Assembly: GCA_937928555.1 (NCBI GenBank)
Contig: CALFWR010000002.1
Coordinates: 124,001-188,000, forward strand
Reading direction: 5' to 3'
Origin: an uncultured Pirellulaceae bacterium
GTDB taxonomy: Bacteria > Planctomycetota > Planctomycetia > Pirellulales > Pirellulaceae
DNA length: 64,000 bases
The notes under the pieces are model-generated. The model saw only the letters and a list, made by a program, of their open reading frames with translations. It was not told the DNA's origin and did not search any database. Position 1 is the first letter of the stretch. Every line of letters starts with the position of its first letter. The position numbers and the translations under genes are program-made. Below are positions 1 to 7,594 of this stretch, piece by piece.

Positions 1-415
1 TCATCAACCGATCGCGTTGCGCAACAGTGCGGAAGCTGGCCAGCAGGTAATGCTGCCTGGCGGGAAGTTGAAACTTAAGCCGTTCGAATCCGCCGTCAGG
101 AAGGGGTTTGCCGTCGACATCGACCGTGTTGTTTGCTCCGTTGAACCACGGCCGCGACATTCGCAGTGCGTACGCGGTCTGCTCGTTGGTGATTACTTCG
201 GTTGTTTTTTTGTCTTCGGACTGAACCTGAAAGCCGTACTTGGTCGTAGCAGTGACAAGCCCCCGGATTTCGAAAGAAGCGGGCTTTGCTTCTTTTGCCT
301 CTGACGCGGGCGCTGCGACCGACTCCTGGGCGGCGGTGAAACTTGCCGTCGCAAAGGTGAATGTCAGCAAGCCAAGGACCATCCAAACTACTGAATTGTT
401 GAATCCCCGATTCAT
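1..415 (-). CDS. Secreted hypothetical protein, 5' part (runs off the window)
   Basis: An open frame of 138 codons on the minus strand starts at the ATG at 415-413 and is still open at the window edge, so only the N-terminal part is visible. The first ~30 residues have a signal-peptide shape: a short polar start, the hydrophobic run VVWMVLGLLTFTFATA and a plausible cleavage after AAQ. The mature part begins with an Ala/Glu/Lys-rich linker, then ordered-looking sequence (EIRGLVTATTKYGFQVQSED) in which codon-by-codon reading gives no stop. No family is recognised. The style (short signal peptide, Ala/Glu linker, beta-rich body) is common among planctomycete exported proteins of unknown function. 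The dispersed inverted-repeat element at 517-703 lies about 100 bases upstream of its start. Confidence 0.7.
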   Translation of the reverse strand, partial: MNRGFNNSVVWMVLGLLTFTFATASFTAAQESVAAPASEAKEAKPASFEIRGLVTATTKYGFQVQSEDKKTTEVITNEQTAYALRMSRPWFNGANNTVDVDGKPLPDGGFERLKFQLPARQHYLLASFRTVAQRDRLM

Positions 416-516
416 GGATGACAGACCTTCATTCGATAATGACAGCGTAGCGAGCCAAACCCGCTATGAAATTATTCGGCACTTTCAGGCCGCTGGCGGA
501 TAAAATGCCTCTTCAT

Positions 517-703
517 CGCGGATTATTCACGAGGCGTGGGCGTCAGAATCAGTTGAGACAGTGATCGGTTTTTCTAATGCGATGAAACGATCGCTGTGGC
601 GTTCACCTACCGAATGATTCACATTTATTGTTCAAATTCAGTTTTTCCCTTGCTCCTGTTGGCCAAACGTAGAATCAACGCCCGTCGTCGTGAATAATCC
701 GGG
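517..703 (+). repeat. Dispersed TIR element, family I, copy A (full length)
   Basis: This is a near full-length copy of the ~187-bp element seen repeatedly in the window. The left end is slightly degenerate (CGCGGATTATTCACGA); the right end is the canonical TCGTGAATAATCCGGG. The core shares the words GATGCGATGAAACGATCGCTG and GTAGAATCAACGCCCGTCGTCG with copies E, G, H and J. It sits between the divergently oriented genes at 415 (minus) and 758 (plus). It contains no gene of its own. Confidence 0.85.
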
Positions 704-757
704 TTCACGGGAGGAACTCAACCTACACGCCAACCCGAATATCTGGAACAACTGACA

Positions 758-2995
758 ATGAACATGGCATCCCAAGTTTCGTTAATTCGACATTTGTGGC
801 TTGGGCAAAAGATTCCACTGCTGGGACCGCTTTGTCTGTCTGCGGCCGTATTTTTCTACGGCGGCTCGAATGATGTTCTCGCCGATCGGCCCAACATCAT
901 CCTGATTAACCTTGACGACTGCGACATGGATTTGGTCAGCGAGGAGAACCTTGTTCACTTTCCAAACCTGAAGCAGTTTGCGTCGCAAAGCGTCCGCTTT
1001 ACCAACTGCCATGTGACCACACCGCTATGTGGTCCATCCCGGGCCTGCCTGCTGCGATGCCAATACGCGCACAACACAGGGTACCGAACGAATCGCGCCA
1101 ACCTGGACGTTGGAGGAGGCTTTACTGGAGGGACGCAGTTCTTTAACGATCAGGGACTCGACAAAGAGCAACTTCCGGTGTGGATGCAACGTGCCGGCTA
1201 CCACACCATTCATGTGGGAAAATTCTACCAGGGCAAAACCAGTTTCGTGCCTGTTCCGGCCTGGGATCAGTTTTTCCCATGGCTGGGAAACTTGTACTTT
1301 GACAGCCACCGGATCCATTTCGATCCACAAGGCAATCTGATCCGCGGCACCAACAAGGGCTATCGCACCGAAGGCGAAACGGACAACGTGCTGCAATGCC
1401 TTGATTCGTGGAAAAAGCAAACCGGCGGTGACAAGCCATTCTTTCTTTCCTTTGCACCGGTTGCGCCGCATGCCGGAATTCACTGGCAGAACCCCATTCC
1501 TGAAAAGTGGAAAGGTCGCTTTGCCGACGTCAAGCTTCCGGACCCCGAAAGTCAAAACGAAGAAAACCTCTCTGACAAGCCCAGTGTCTATCGCGTGACG
1601 CCGGTGTTGACCGAACACAAAATTCAGTGGCTGCACGAAGAACAGCGCAAACGGAAGATCGCGATGCTGGGGGTCGATCAGATGATGCAACGACTCAGAG
1701 CCTACCTGAGCAAAAAAGGCCTGGCCGACAACACCATCGTGATGCTAACTTCGGATCACGGTTATCTGGTGGGGCAGCACCGACAATATGGCAAAGCCCT
1801 TCCGCTGGACCGGACGACGAGAGTTCCCCTGTGGGTGTACTGGCCGGCGCGAAAAGCCAAGCCCCGGGACAAGCAGCACCTGCTGGCCCACATCGACATC
1901 ACGGCGACGATCGCGGAACTGGGAACGGCAACATTGCCAGACTTTGTGGACGGTCGCTCTTTTGCAAAATTGTTACGCGATGACAGGATTAGCGAACTAA
2001 CCGCGGTGCGGGATACCGTCCTGATCGAAAACTGGGAGTCCCGTCTGAACGCTGTGATGCCGCAAAACCGTGTCTACTCTTCGATCCGAAAACCGACAAC
2101 GCACTACGTGGAATGGGCAACCGGCGAGAAAGAATTCTACGACTTCAAGCAGGATCCGCATCAGTTGAACAACGGCTACGATGCGTTGAACGACAACAAG
2201 AAAGCTTCCCTGGCCGCGGAACTGGCTTCGACGCGAAAGAACGCCACCGGCGACAACAAACCCGAAGTCACGTTTGCGTTCCCAACGATCAATGCAAAAT
2301 TTATCGGACCCGAAATGGAGATTAGTGGGTACGCTGAATCGACTCAGGGAGTTGACAGTGTCTGGATGTCGCTGATGCGAATATCGACTCGCAAGTATTG
2401 GAACGGTTCCTCGTGGCAGGACGCCGAGGAAAAGCTTGCTGTTGAGTTGCCCAATCGCGACAGAGCCCAATCGCAGTGGTGGCTTCGCCCGGGATTGGCG
2501 GGCAAACTCCAGCAGGGCGAGGGGCTCAAACTAAGTTTGCACTTTCGCGATGCGGCGTCCAACAGGATCGAATCGATCCGTGAAATGAACGTGGTCTTTG
2601 ACGGGGAACCGCCGCAGGTAGCCATTCGTAGACCCGCCAATCAGCAATCCTATCGGGAGTTCTCGAACTTTGGTGGCTTGATTGAAGACAACAATCGGGT
2701 CGAGCGTGCCTATCTGATCATTTACAACCTCGACACACTCAAATATTTCGACGGAGAATCGTGGTACGACCAACAGGTCGAAGCTCCCGCACACACCAAT
2801 GTCCTGAAAGGAAATTTTCACGCCCGGTACCAGATTCCTCCCGGGCGATATCGTATTTCTGCGATCGGAAAAGACGCCGCAGGCAACCTCGCAACCGCCG
2901 CGGTACCGCATTACATGATTGTCAATCCTAAGCAAACGTCTGACCGAAAAAAACTGGACGCCGACCAATGGATCGTCGAACCCAATTCCAAATGA
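758..2995 (+). CDS. Secreted sulfatase (iduronate-2-sulfatase-like)
   Basis: This 745-residue exported protein belongs to the type I sulfatases, which hydrolyse sulfate esters using a formylglycine made from a Cys in the C-x-P-x-R motif. That motif is CGPSR at residues 91-95. The metal-binding aspartates are in INLDDCD (~50-56), and the SDHGYLVGQH segment resembles iduronate-2-sulfatase and choline-sulfatase-like members. An N-terminal signal sequence precedes ADRPNIILI. After the ~480-residue catalytic domain there are about 240 extra residues that look like Ig-like or beta-sandwich modules. The CGPSR tail continues ACLLRCQ instead of the usual x-x-L-L-T-G, so maturation efficiency is uncertain. 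Planctomycetes use large sets of such enzymes on sulfated algal polysaccharides; the exact substrate cannot be told. It converges on the gene at 4279-3080. Confidence 0.93.
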   Translation: MNMASQVSLIRHLWLGQKIPLLGPLCLSAAVFFYGGSNDVLADRPNIILINLDDCDMDLVSEENLVHFPNLKQFASQSVRFTNCHVTTPLCGPSRACLLRCQYAHNTGYRTNRANLDVGGGFTGGTQFFNDQGLDKEQLPVWMQRAGYHTIHVGKFYQGKTSFVPVPAWDQFFPWLGNLYFDSHRIHFDPQGNLIRGTNKGYRTEGETDNVLQCLDSWKKQTGGDKPFFLSFAPVAPHAGIHWQNPIPEKWKGRFADVKLPDPESQNEENLSDKPSVYRVTPVLTEHKIQWLHEEQRKRKIAMLGVDQMMQRLRAYLSKKGLADNTIVMLTSDHGYLVGQHRQYGKALPLDRTTRVPLWVYWPARKAKPRDKQHLLAHIDITATIAELGTATLPDFVDGRSFAKLLRDDRISELTAVRDTVLIENWESRLNAVMPQNRVYSSIRKPTTHYVEWATGEKEFYDFKQDPHQLNNGYDALNDNKKASLAAELASTRKNATGDNKPEVTFAFPTINAKFIGPEMEISGYAESTQGVDSVWMSLMRISTRKYWNGSSWQDAEEKLAVELPNRDRAQSQWWLRPGLAGKLQQGEGLKLSLHFRDAASNRIESIREMNVVFDGEPPQVAIRRPANQQSYREFSNFGGLIEDNNRVERAYLIIYNLDTLKYFDGESWYDQQVEAPAHTNVLKGNFHARYQIPPGRYRISAIGKDAAGNLATAAVPHYMIVNPKQTSDRKKLDADQWIVEPNSK

Positions 2996-3062
2996 TACGC
3001 AGGGTTTTCTTTTCCGTTGCCTCGTTGGCATCGCGGCGAACCGGGCACAAGTCACCAACCCG

Positions 3063-3088
3063 CCGCAAGGCGTTGCGGTTTACTTTTT
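3063..3088 (+). terminator. Rho-independent terminator of the sulfatase gene
   Basis: The stem CCGCAA (3063-3068) pairs with TTGCGG (3073-3078) around a 4-base loop and is followed by TTTACTTTTT. It lies 68 bases after the sulfatase stop and overlaps the last codons of the convergent minus-strand gene, so it could stop transcription from the plus side. Confidence 0.55.
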
Positions 3089-4279
3089 GATGTCGATCCA
3101 GACCAGGCGGTGGTCTGAAACATTCGCAAGTTCGTTTCCTGCTTCGCCGGGTGCGGGCCAGAAGACTCCCGAACGGGTTACCGTTAAACCGGCCGAAGGC
3201 AACACGTAGTCGATCCGCATGTTGCCAACAGTTTTGTCATTGAAGTTCGATGTGTCATGGCCGGGGTCGCCTTTGTGGGTTTTGTTGATCTGTCCTTCGG
3301 CGTTTGCGTAGTAAGTTCCGCCGCCACTCGAAGGAACCGGTTGGCTTTGAATTTTTGCGTTTCGCAAAAGCTGATCGATGGCACCGTCGGTACTGTCGCC
3401 GTCATGAGGGTCGGCATTGAGATCACCGGCGATGACGAACAGAGAGCCATCGGCAAGACCGCCCCGGGTTCCGTTGTCGTCGTAGAGGTAGTCGCCTTTG
3501 CCAGATACGTAGTCAGACCAGATTCGGATTTCGTCGTGGTTGCGTTTTCCGTTGCGGTCTTCTTCTTTGTCAAAGACCGGAGGCGTGGGGTGGCTGGCCA
3601 GAAGGTGAATCGTTCCCGAATCGGTTTTGATGGGAATGTCCCAGTGGCTTTTGGATGAAAGGCGAAATACCTCCATCACATCCGGCGAATACCAAAGCTC
3701 ATCGGTCCCCGGGGTCGTTGGTAGTAGGGCTGCGGGCATGTCCTTCCAAAGGAACTTCTGAAAAGTCCTCACGTCACCGGTTGCGATCGGATGCCGGGAA
3801 AGCACCGCCATCCCGTACTGTCCCGGAAAAGAGCCAAAACCAAAGGCATCCTGAGGACCGCCCTGTTGGCCATCGCCGTTGATGTCCTTCTTGGAATCAA
3901 CTCCCGTGTTGACTGCGGCATGGTATCGAAATTCGTATTCGATGGGCTGCTGCCGGTGTTGGGCTTTGGCAAGGTACATCGACTCCAACGCCGCCAAAGA
4001 TTTGCCGCGGTCGTAATCAAGTTCATTGATCAACAGAACGTCCGGTCGCACTGTTTGGATGATTGCGGCGATCTTTGCAGCGGCAACTGATGAACCGTCC
4101 TTGAGTTCATTGTGCAATTCACCTGCACTGCGGCGGTTGAGCGCTACATTGAACGTGGCAAAGCGAATGCAGTCCGCGTCTTTGGTGTACGGACTCCGGT
4201 CCTGACCGAACGCCAAAGAAGCAAACAGCAGGATGCCAAAGATGGCTTGGGGAAAAATCAAAATGTGGTTGCGAGTCAT
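3080..4279 (-). CDS. Secreted endonuclease/exonuclease/phosphatase-family protein
   Basis: The 399-residue protein belongs to the EEP (DNase I/Mg-dependent phosphodiesterase) superfamily. Visible signatures are the N-terminal ATFNVALNRR, the metal-binding Glu in LLINELDYD, the GDLNADPHDGDS block containing the catalytic Asp-x-Asn, and a C-terminal SDHRLVWID with the catalytic Asp-His. I chose the ATG at 4279 because it is directly followed by a signal peptide (ILIFPQAIFGILLFASLAFG); the longer frame up to 4378 adds sequence with no export signal in front. Family members cleave nucleic acids, phospholipids or inositol phosphates, and the substrate here is unknown. Export suggests nutrient (phosphate) scavenging. 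Its 5' side faces the long AT-rich spacer with palindromes. Confidence 0.88.
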   Translation of the reverse strand: MTRNHILIFPQAIFGILLFASLAFGQDRSPYTKDADCIRFATFNVALNRRSAGELHNELKDGSSVAAAKIAAIIQTVRPDVLLINELDYDRGKSLAALESMYLAKAQHRQQPIEYEFRYHAAVNTGVDSKKDINGDGQQGGPQDAFGFGSFPGQYGMAVLSRHPIATGDVRTFQKFLWKDMPAALLPTTPGTDELWYSPDVMEVFRLSSKSHWDIPIKTDSGTIHLLASHPTPPVFDKEEDRNGKRNHDEIRIWSDYVSGKGDYLYDDNGTRGGLADGSLFVIAGDLNADPHDGDSTDGAIDQLLRNAKIQSQPVPSSGGGTYYANAEGQINKTHKGDPGHDTSNFNDKTVGNMRIDYVLPSAGLTVTRSGVFWPAPGEAGNELANVSDHRLVWIDIKK

Positions 4280-4369
4280 TGAAAACAGTCTCTTGAAAAA
4301 CAAACCAACGCAATTGTGCCGACGGTGAATGTACGTATTGAACCTTTCAGAGGGTTGCCAGAAGGGATG

Positions 4370-4393
4370 AAGGTGCACTTTTTGAAAAAAAAA
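4370..4393. promoter_or_regulatory. Palindromic site P1 (GTGCAC core)
   Basis: The word GTGCACTTTTTGAAAA at 4373-4388 forms the right half of the same motif as the near-perfect palindrome at 4499. It lies about 90 bases upstream of the EEP start codon. Operator function is inference only. Confidence 0.3.
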
Positions 4394-4498
4394 TCAATTT
4401 TTTTTCCCGTTTGCAAAAGTGATTGAAGCTTGATCCGAAACGTTGGCGCGCAAGACCTTTGGTCGATTGAAAAGAAAAGAAAATTGAATGATCCAATG

Positions 4499-4524
4499 TT
4501 TTCAAAAGTGCACTTTTTTGAAAA
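4499..4524. promoter_or_regulatory. Palindromic site P2 (near-perfect, GTGCAC centre)
   Basis: TTTTCAAAA at 4499-4507 and TTTTTTGAAAA at 4514-4524 are inverted around the self-complementary GTGCAC (4508-4513), with a two-base length difference between arms. The symmetry suggests a dimeric protein binding site or a hairpin. Sites P1 and P3 share its halves at spacings of about 135 and 127 bases. Confidence 0.4.
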
Positions 4525-4626
4525 AGAGAACTTGAACCAATCCATTGGCCGTTTCGACGCGTTTTGCAATCCAGAGTTTGTTTCATTCTGCGGCGCGCGG
4601 CATCGTTGCGACGCGTGATGACGTGC

Positions 4627-4644
4627 GGTTTCAAAAGTGCATCC
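4627..4644. promoter_or_regulatory. Palindromic half-site P3
   Basis: GGTTTCAAAAGTGCATCC repeats the left half of P2 (TTTCAAAAGTGCA); the right half is not kept. Its position continues the roughly 130-base spacing of P1 and P2. Confidence 0.3.
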
Positions 4645-5120
4645 TAACCGACGGTAAATTCGTTGTTTACTGTTGAACGACAACGCATCAAACAAGCTGA
4701 AACGGATTGCGCGTTGTCTTTTTTTTCTTTGGTTGTCAATGCGCGGATCAAAATGGAACGATGTCCGCTGGCTTGATGTGAATCGGCTGCAATTCAAAAG
4801 CGTTTACAACTTGTTGCAGTTGAATTTCTGGCGTTTTATTGAGCGCTCTGGCGGTAACGAAAACAAAAAACGTTTGCTGCTGGCGCGCGAAAAAAGCAAA
4901 GTCGTTCAACGCGAGAAAAAAAATGTCTCAAAGAGTTCAAAACAACATTGAAAATGTTTGCGCGTTTTCTAAAACTTTACTCGTTGTCAACTGGGCAGAA
5001 ACAGGTTGTTCAAGAATGAATCACGAACGCTTGGGACTTTCCGGTTTTTATCTAACCGTAACAGGTTTAACTTTTTTTGATGATCGTTGTCATTCGACGG
5101 CGTGAGTCAGGTCAACTATT

Positions 5121-5126
5121 AGGAGG
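5121..5126 (+). promoter_or_regulatory. Strong ribosome binding site for the histone-like gene
   Basis: AGGAGG lies seven bases before the GTG at 5134. It decides the start: the longer ATG-initiated frame from 5077 would place this Shine-Dalgarno sequence inside the coding region. Confidence 0.75.
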
Positions 5127-5133
5127 ACGTCCT

Positions 5134-5391
5134 GTGGCCAAAAAGAAAAAAGCTGCCAAGAAAAAAGCTCGACGCAAGGTAGGCAAGAAAAAAGCTACCA
5201 AGAAGAAAGCTACGAAGAAAAAAGCAGCCAAGCGTAAGGTAGCCAAGAAGAAAAAGAAAAAAGTAGCCAAGAAAAAGAAGAAGGCTACCAAAAAGAAAGC
5301 TACCAAAAAGAAAGCTGCCAAAAAGAAAAAGGTAACCAAGAAGAAAAAGAAGAAGGCTGCCAAAAAGAAGAAGGCGAAGCGCAAGAAGTAA
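5134..5391 (+). CDS. Lysine-rich histone H1-like protein
   Basis: This 85-residue protein consists almost entirely of Lys, Ala, Arg, Thr and Val in repeats of the type KKKA and AKKKKA, without any folded domain. Such composition is known from the C-terminal tail of eukaryotic histone H1 and from bacterial H1-like proteins (chlamydial HctA/HctB, AlgP-like tails), which bind DNA or RNA by charge. A role in nucleoid compaction is therefore likely but inferred. The start is GTG with AGGAGG at ideal spacing. A hairpin terminator follows at 5432, so it is probably a single-gene transcript. The repeats make the gene prone to length changes by slippage, so size may differ between strains. Confidence 0.85.
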   Translation: MAKKKKAAKKKARRKVGKKKATKKKATKKKAAKRKVAKKKKKKVAKKKKKATKKKATKKKAAKKKKVTKKKKKKAAKKKKAKRKK

Positions 5392-5431
5392 GCGCGACGT
5401 CGGACTCAATTCTGAGTGATACAACGAGAAA

Positions 5432-5456
5432 GGGCTGCCATTGGCAGCCCTATTTT
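5432..5456 (+). terminator. Rho-independent terminator
   Basis: GGGCTGCC (5432-5439) and GGCAGCCC (5443-5450) form a perfect 8-bp stem with a 3-base ATT loop, followed by TATTTT. It lies 40 bases behind the histone-like gene. Confidence 0.8.
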
Positions 5457-5535
5457 CATGCGCCAAAGCGTCCGCACGCGATTTCCGTTGATCGCATGGT
5501 GGTACGACGGTCAAGCCGGAATTAGTCATGGCCAC

Positions 5536-5583
5536 GGGCGCTGATTGGGGCTGAATCACGCTCAAGCGAGCATCAATAAGCCG
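5536..5583 (+). repeat. Degenerate repeat, family II, copy 1
   Basis: The words GCTGAATCACGCTCAAGCGA and CATCAATAAGCCG match 10250-10295 with scattered substitutions, and more weakly 51030-51089 and 57655-57712. It lies in the spacer after the histone-like gene terminator. The family is too degenerate to define ends. Confidence 0.4.
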
Positions 5584-5593
5584 CAGAATTGTT

Positions 5594-5962
5594 CTAGTCA
5601 ATCAAAAGTTCGACTCGCCCATGGCCGCTGTCATGGGGAAAATCATACGGTACCGCAGCGTTCCACTCGAATTCCAGTATTAGCTTCGTGTCGCAGCACG
5701 AAATTTCGCCTTCACCGGAAATAACCGAGTCATCCGAATCGCCGGGAATCGACGCCGCAGCGATAATGGCAGAGATCAGTCTGTCACAGAATTCGCCAGA
5801 CAGATGTTTTCCGTCGCAAAGCAACTCAACATCTCTGCCGCCCCCAATCCAGTCTGGCCCGATTTCGCAGTGAACAGACCAGAACACGCCGACAGTTGAG
5901 GTACGCAGTAGACGCGAAAACTGCTCAAGCGATTCAATTGTAACTGAGTCAGGTTTTTCCAT
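5594..5962 (-). CDS. Small acidic hypothetical protein
   Basis: This 122-residue frame starts at ATG 5962, with a weak purine stretch (AAAGGGG) upstream, and ends 20 bases or so before the family II repeat. The protein is acidic, has four to five cysteines (HCEIGPD, LLCDGK, EFCDR, SCCDTK), and a balanced composition with alternating hydrophobic residues typical of a folded cytoplasmic protein. No family is recognised. The frame lies just downstream of the Mrp gene on the same strand (38 bases), so it may share its transcript or be the last gene of that unit. Confidence 0.6.
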   Translation of the reverse strand: MEKPDSVTIESLEQFSRLLRTSTVGVFWSVHCEIGPDWIGGGRDVELLCDGKHLSGEFCDRLISAIIAAASIPGDSDDSVISGEGEISCCDTKLILEFEWNAAVPYDFPHDSGHGRVELLID

Positions 5963-6000
5963 CTGAACCCCTTTATCCCGGTTTATTTCAAGTCGGATAA

Positions 6001-7080
6001 TTACCCGATCACCGGCAACTGCGGCGTGGGAGGATTGGCCGCCGAGTTGGCAGCCAGCGTGTTGACCAATTCTCTGGCCATCGATTCGAGGTACGGACCG
6101 ACATTGGGGTCGTCAAAATTGTCCATCATTTTGCCCTGGTCGCCTCGTTGTCGCAGGCTGATGTTCAGCGGGATCTCTCCAAGGAACGGGATTCCTGCTT
6201 CGCCAGCGTATTCTTTGGCGCCGCCCTTGCCGAAAATGTCGTAGGACTTGTTGCAGTCCGGACAGATAAAGCTGCTCATGTTTTCGATCAGCCCCAGCAC
6301 CGGGATTTTGACTTTGTGGAACATGCCGACGGCTTTGACAGCATCAATCAGCGCCACTTCCTGAGGGGTGCAGACGATGATCGCGCCGGTCAGTGGAAGC
6401 AGTTGCGAAAGGCTCAGCGCGATGTCTCCTGTTCCCGGCGGCATGTCGATGATCAGGTAATCGAGTTCGCCCCAGTCGGTATTGCGAACAAACGTCGTCA
6501 CCGCCGAGTGCAACATGGGGCCGCGCCAGATAACCGCTTCGCCGGGAGGCACCATAAACCCGATGCTCATCAGCGGAATTCCATTGAAGTCCATCGGAAC
6601 AATCTTTTCGCCTTCGGTTGCGCGAACCGCCTGCCCGCGCACGCCAGTGAGGTGAGGAATCGATGGGCCGTACACGTCTGCATCGAGCAGTCCAACGGTC
6701 GAGCCGGCACGTTTGAGCGCGATCGCAAGGCTCGTTGCCGCAGTGCTTTTGCCAACACCGCCTTTTCCGGCAGCGATCGCGATCACAGCTTTGCAGCGCA
6801 GCCCAATTTGGCCGATGGGTTGTGGGCGACGCTGGTAGTCGGAGATTGTGACTTCGACTTCCATGTCACTGTGCTGGGCTTTGATCAATTCGATGGCTTT
6901 GTCGCGAAAGTCGTCCCGAATCGGAGCGGCAAAGGAAGTCAGACCGATCTCTGCAGTGATTTTGGAATCCGAGACGTTCACCGAAAGCACCTGCTTTCCC
7001 AGCGAGCGTCCGGTTTCAGGGTCAGGGATCTTTTTGAGCAGTTCCGTAACGGCCGCTTCGTTGGCTTCGGGCTGAGTCAT
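6001..7080 (-). CDS. mrp: Mrp/NBP35-family iron-sulfur cluster carrier ATPase
   Basis: The 359-residue cytoplasmic ATPase is of the Mrp/ApbC type, which binds and hands over Fe-S clusters to apoproteins. An N-terminal MIP18-like (DUF59) domain covers about residues 5-85. It is followed by the deviant Walker A GKGGVGKST at 105-113, the switch region DADVYGPSIPH (~133-143), DMPPGTGD at 212-219, and the cluster-binding CPDC pair at 273-276. All key residues are present, so the protein should be active. The frame extends to 7170, but the first 30 codons of that extension have no family counterpart and ATG 7080 starts right at the DUF59 domain. It shares orientation with the regulator pair upstream (8984-7148) but is separated from it by 67 bases. 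Confidence 0.93.
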   Translation of the reverse strand: MTQPEANEAAVTELLKKIPDPETGRSLGKQVLSVNVSDSKITAEIGLTSFAAPIRDDFRDKAIELIKAQHSDMEVEVTISDYQRRPQPIGQIGLRCKAVIAIAAGKGGVGKSTAATSLAIALKRAGSTVGLLDADVYGPSIPHLTGVRGQAVRATEGEKIVPMDFNGIPLMSIGFMVPPGEAVIWRGPMLHSAVTTFVRNTDWGELDYLIIDMPPGTGDIALSLSQLLPLTGAIIVCTPQEVALIDAVKAVGMFHKVKIPVLGLIENMSSFICPDCNKSYDIFGKGGAKEYAGEAGIPFLGEIPLNISLRQRGDQGKMMDNFDDPNVGPYLESMARELVNTLAANSAANPPTPQLPVIG

Positions 7081-7147
7081 TTGTTTTCGCGTTTGGTTGT
7101 TTGATTGGGGTCGATATTTGACACTACCAGCCAAATCGATGCCACGG

Positions 7148-7594
7148 TCAAAGAGGAAACCGTGCTTCAATCAGTTCTTCAACGCTCAGCTTCCCGATTT
7201 CGTGCATTCGAAGGTGCCGGATTGCGTTGGCCCACAGGGAATCGAACTCCAGAATGGAAGTCGCGATCGAGGGAATCCCCAGTCGGATGATGCTGTCGCG
7301 AATCGATTCGTGGTCCTCGTTGCCCAGCACAAACAGCATCGCACGGTTGGGGGCCGCAGAGAACCGAGCCAGTTTATTGATCAAGTTCTCGCCCCGAAAA
7401 TTCCCGGGGAGTTCAGCAATAACCGCGCTGCCCTGGTGTTTCATCGCGTTCATAAACGCGTCCTCTACCGACGCAACCCAATCGAGTTGGACTTCCCGTT
7501 GACCTGCGGCGGCCTTTTGAACTGCGGCGATCCAGCGCCGGGAGTGTGCCGACACCACGAGGTCAGGCCAAAGTTTATCTTCAAAGTTCACCAT
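7148..7594 (-). CDS. Small hypothetical protein, possibly receiver-like, coupled to the regulator upstream
   Basis: This 148-residue protein starts at ATG 7594, 14 bases inside the end of the preceding regulator gene, so its translation is probably coupled to it. The alternation of strand-like segments (DLVVSAHS, SAVIAELPGN, RAMLFVLGNED, SIATSI) with helices resembles a CheY-like receiver fold, but the expected phosphate-accepting Asp at the end of the third strand is not evident (AELPG). I therefore see it as a possible pseudo-receiver; this is inference from the pattern only. The pairing with a GAFTGA-less AAA+/Fis protein suggests a two-gene regulatory unit. Confidence 0.7.
   Translation of the reverse strand: MVNFEDKLWPDLVVSAHSRRWIAAVQKAAAGQREVQLDWVASVEDAFMNAMKHQGSAVIAELPGNFRGENLINKLARFSAAPNRAMLFVLGNEDHESIRDSIIRLGIPSIATSILEFDSLWANAIRHLRMHEIGKLSVEELIEARFPL

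Larger units (their letters stand above)
4280..5133. other. Long AT-rich spacer with no convincing gene
   Basis: This spacer of about 850 bases lies between the divergent EEP gene and the histone-like gene. It is full of A and T runs (for example around 4382-4410 and 4725-4735) broken by GCGC-type words. Open frames on both strands (up to 173 codons) give low-complexity Lys/Phe-rich translations without domains or good ribosome binding sites, so I do not call them genes. Three related palindromic sites are annotated separately. The region may hold promoters, operator sites or an untranslated RNA, but nothing in it proves this. Confidence 0.6.

Noticed and set aside
1025-1690. 221-codon minus-strand frame inside the sulfatase gene
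   Set aside because: Antisense shadow of a gene with clear sulfatase motifs.
4276-4797. 173-codon frame on the minus strand in the AT-rich spacer
   Set aside because: Low-complexity Lys/Phe/Ser translation, no domain, no good ribosome binding site, overlaps the start of the EEP gene.
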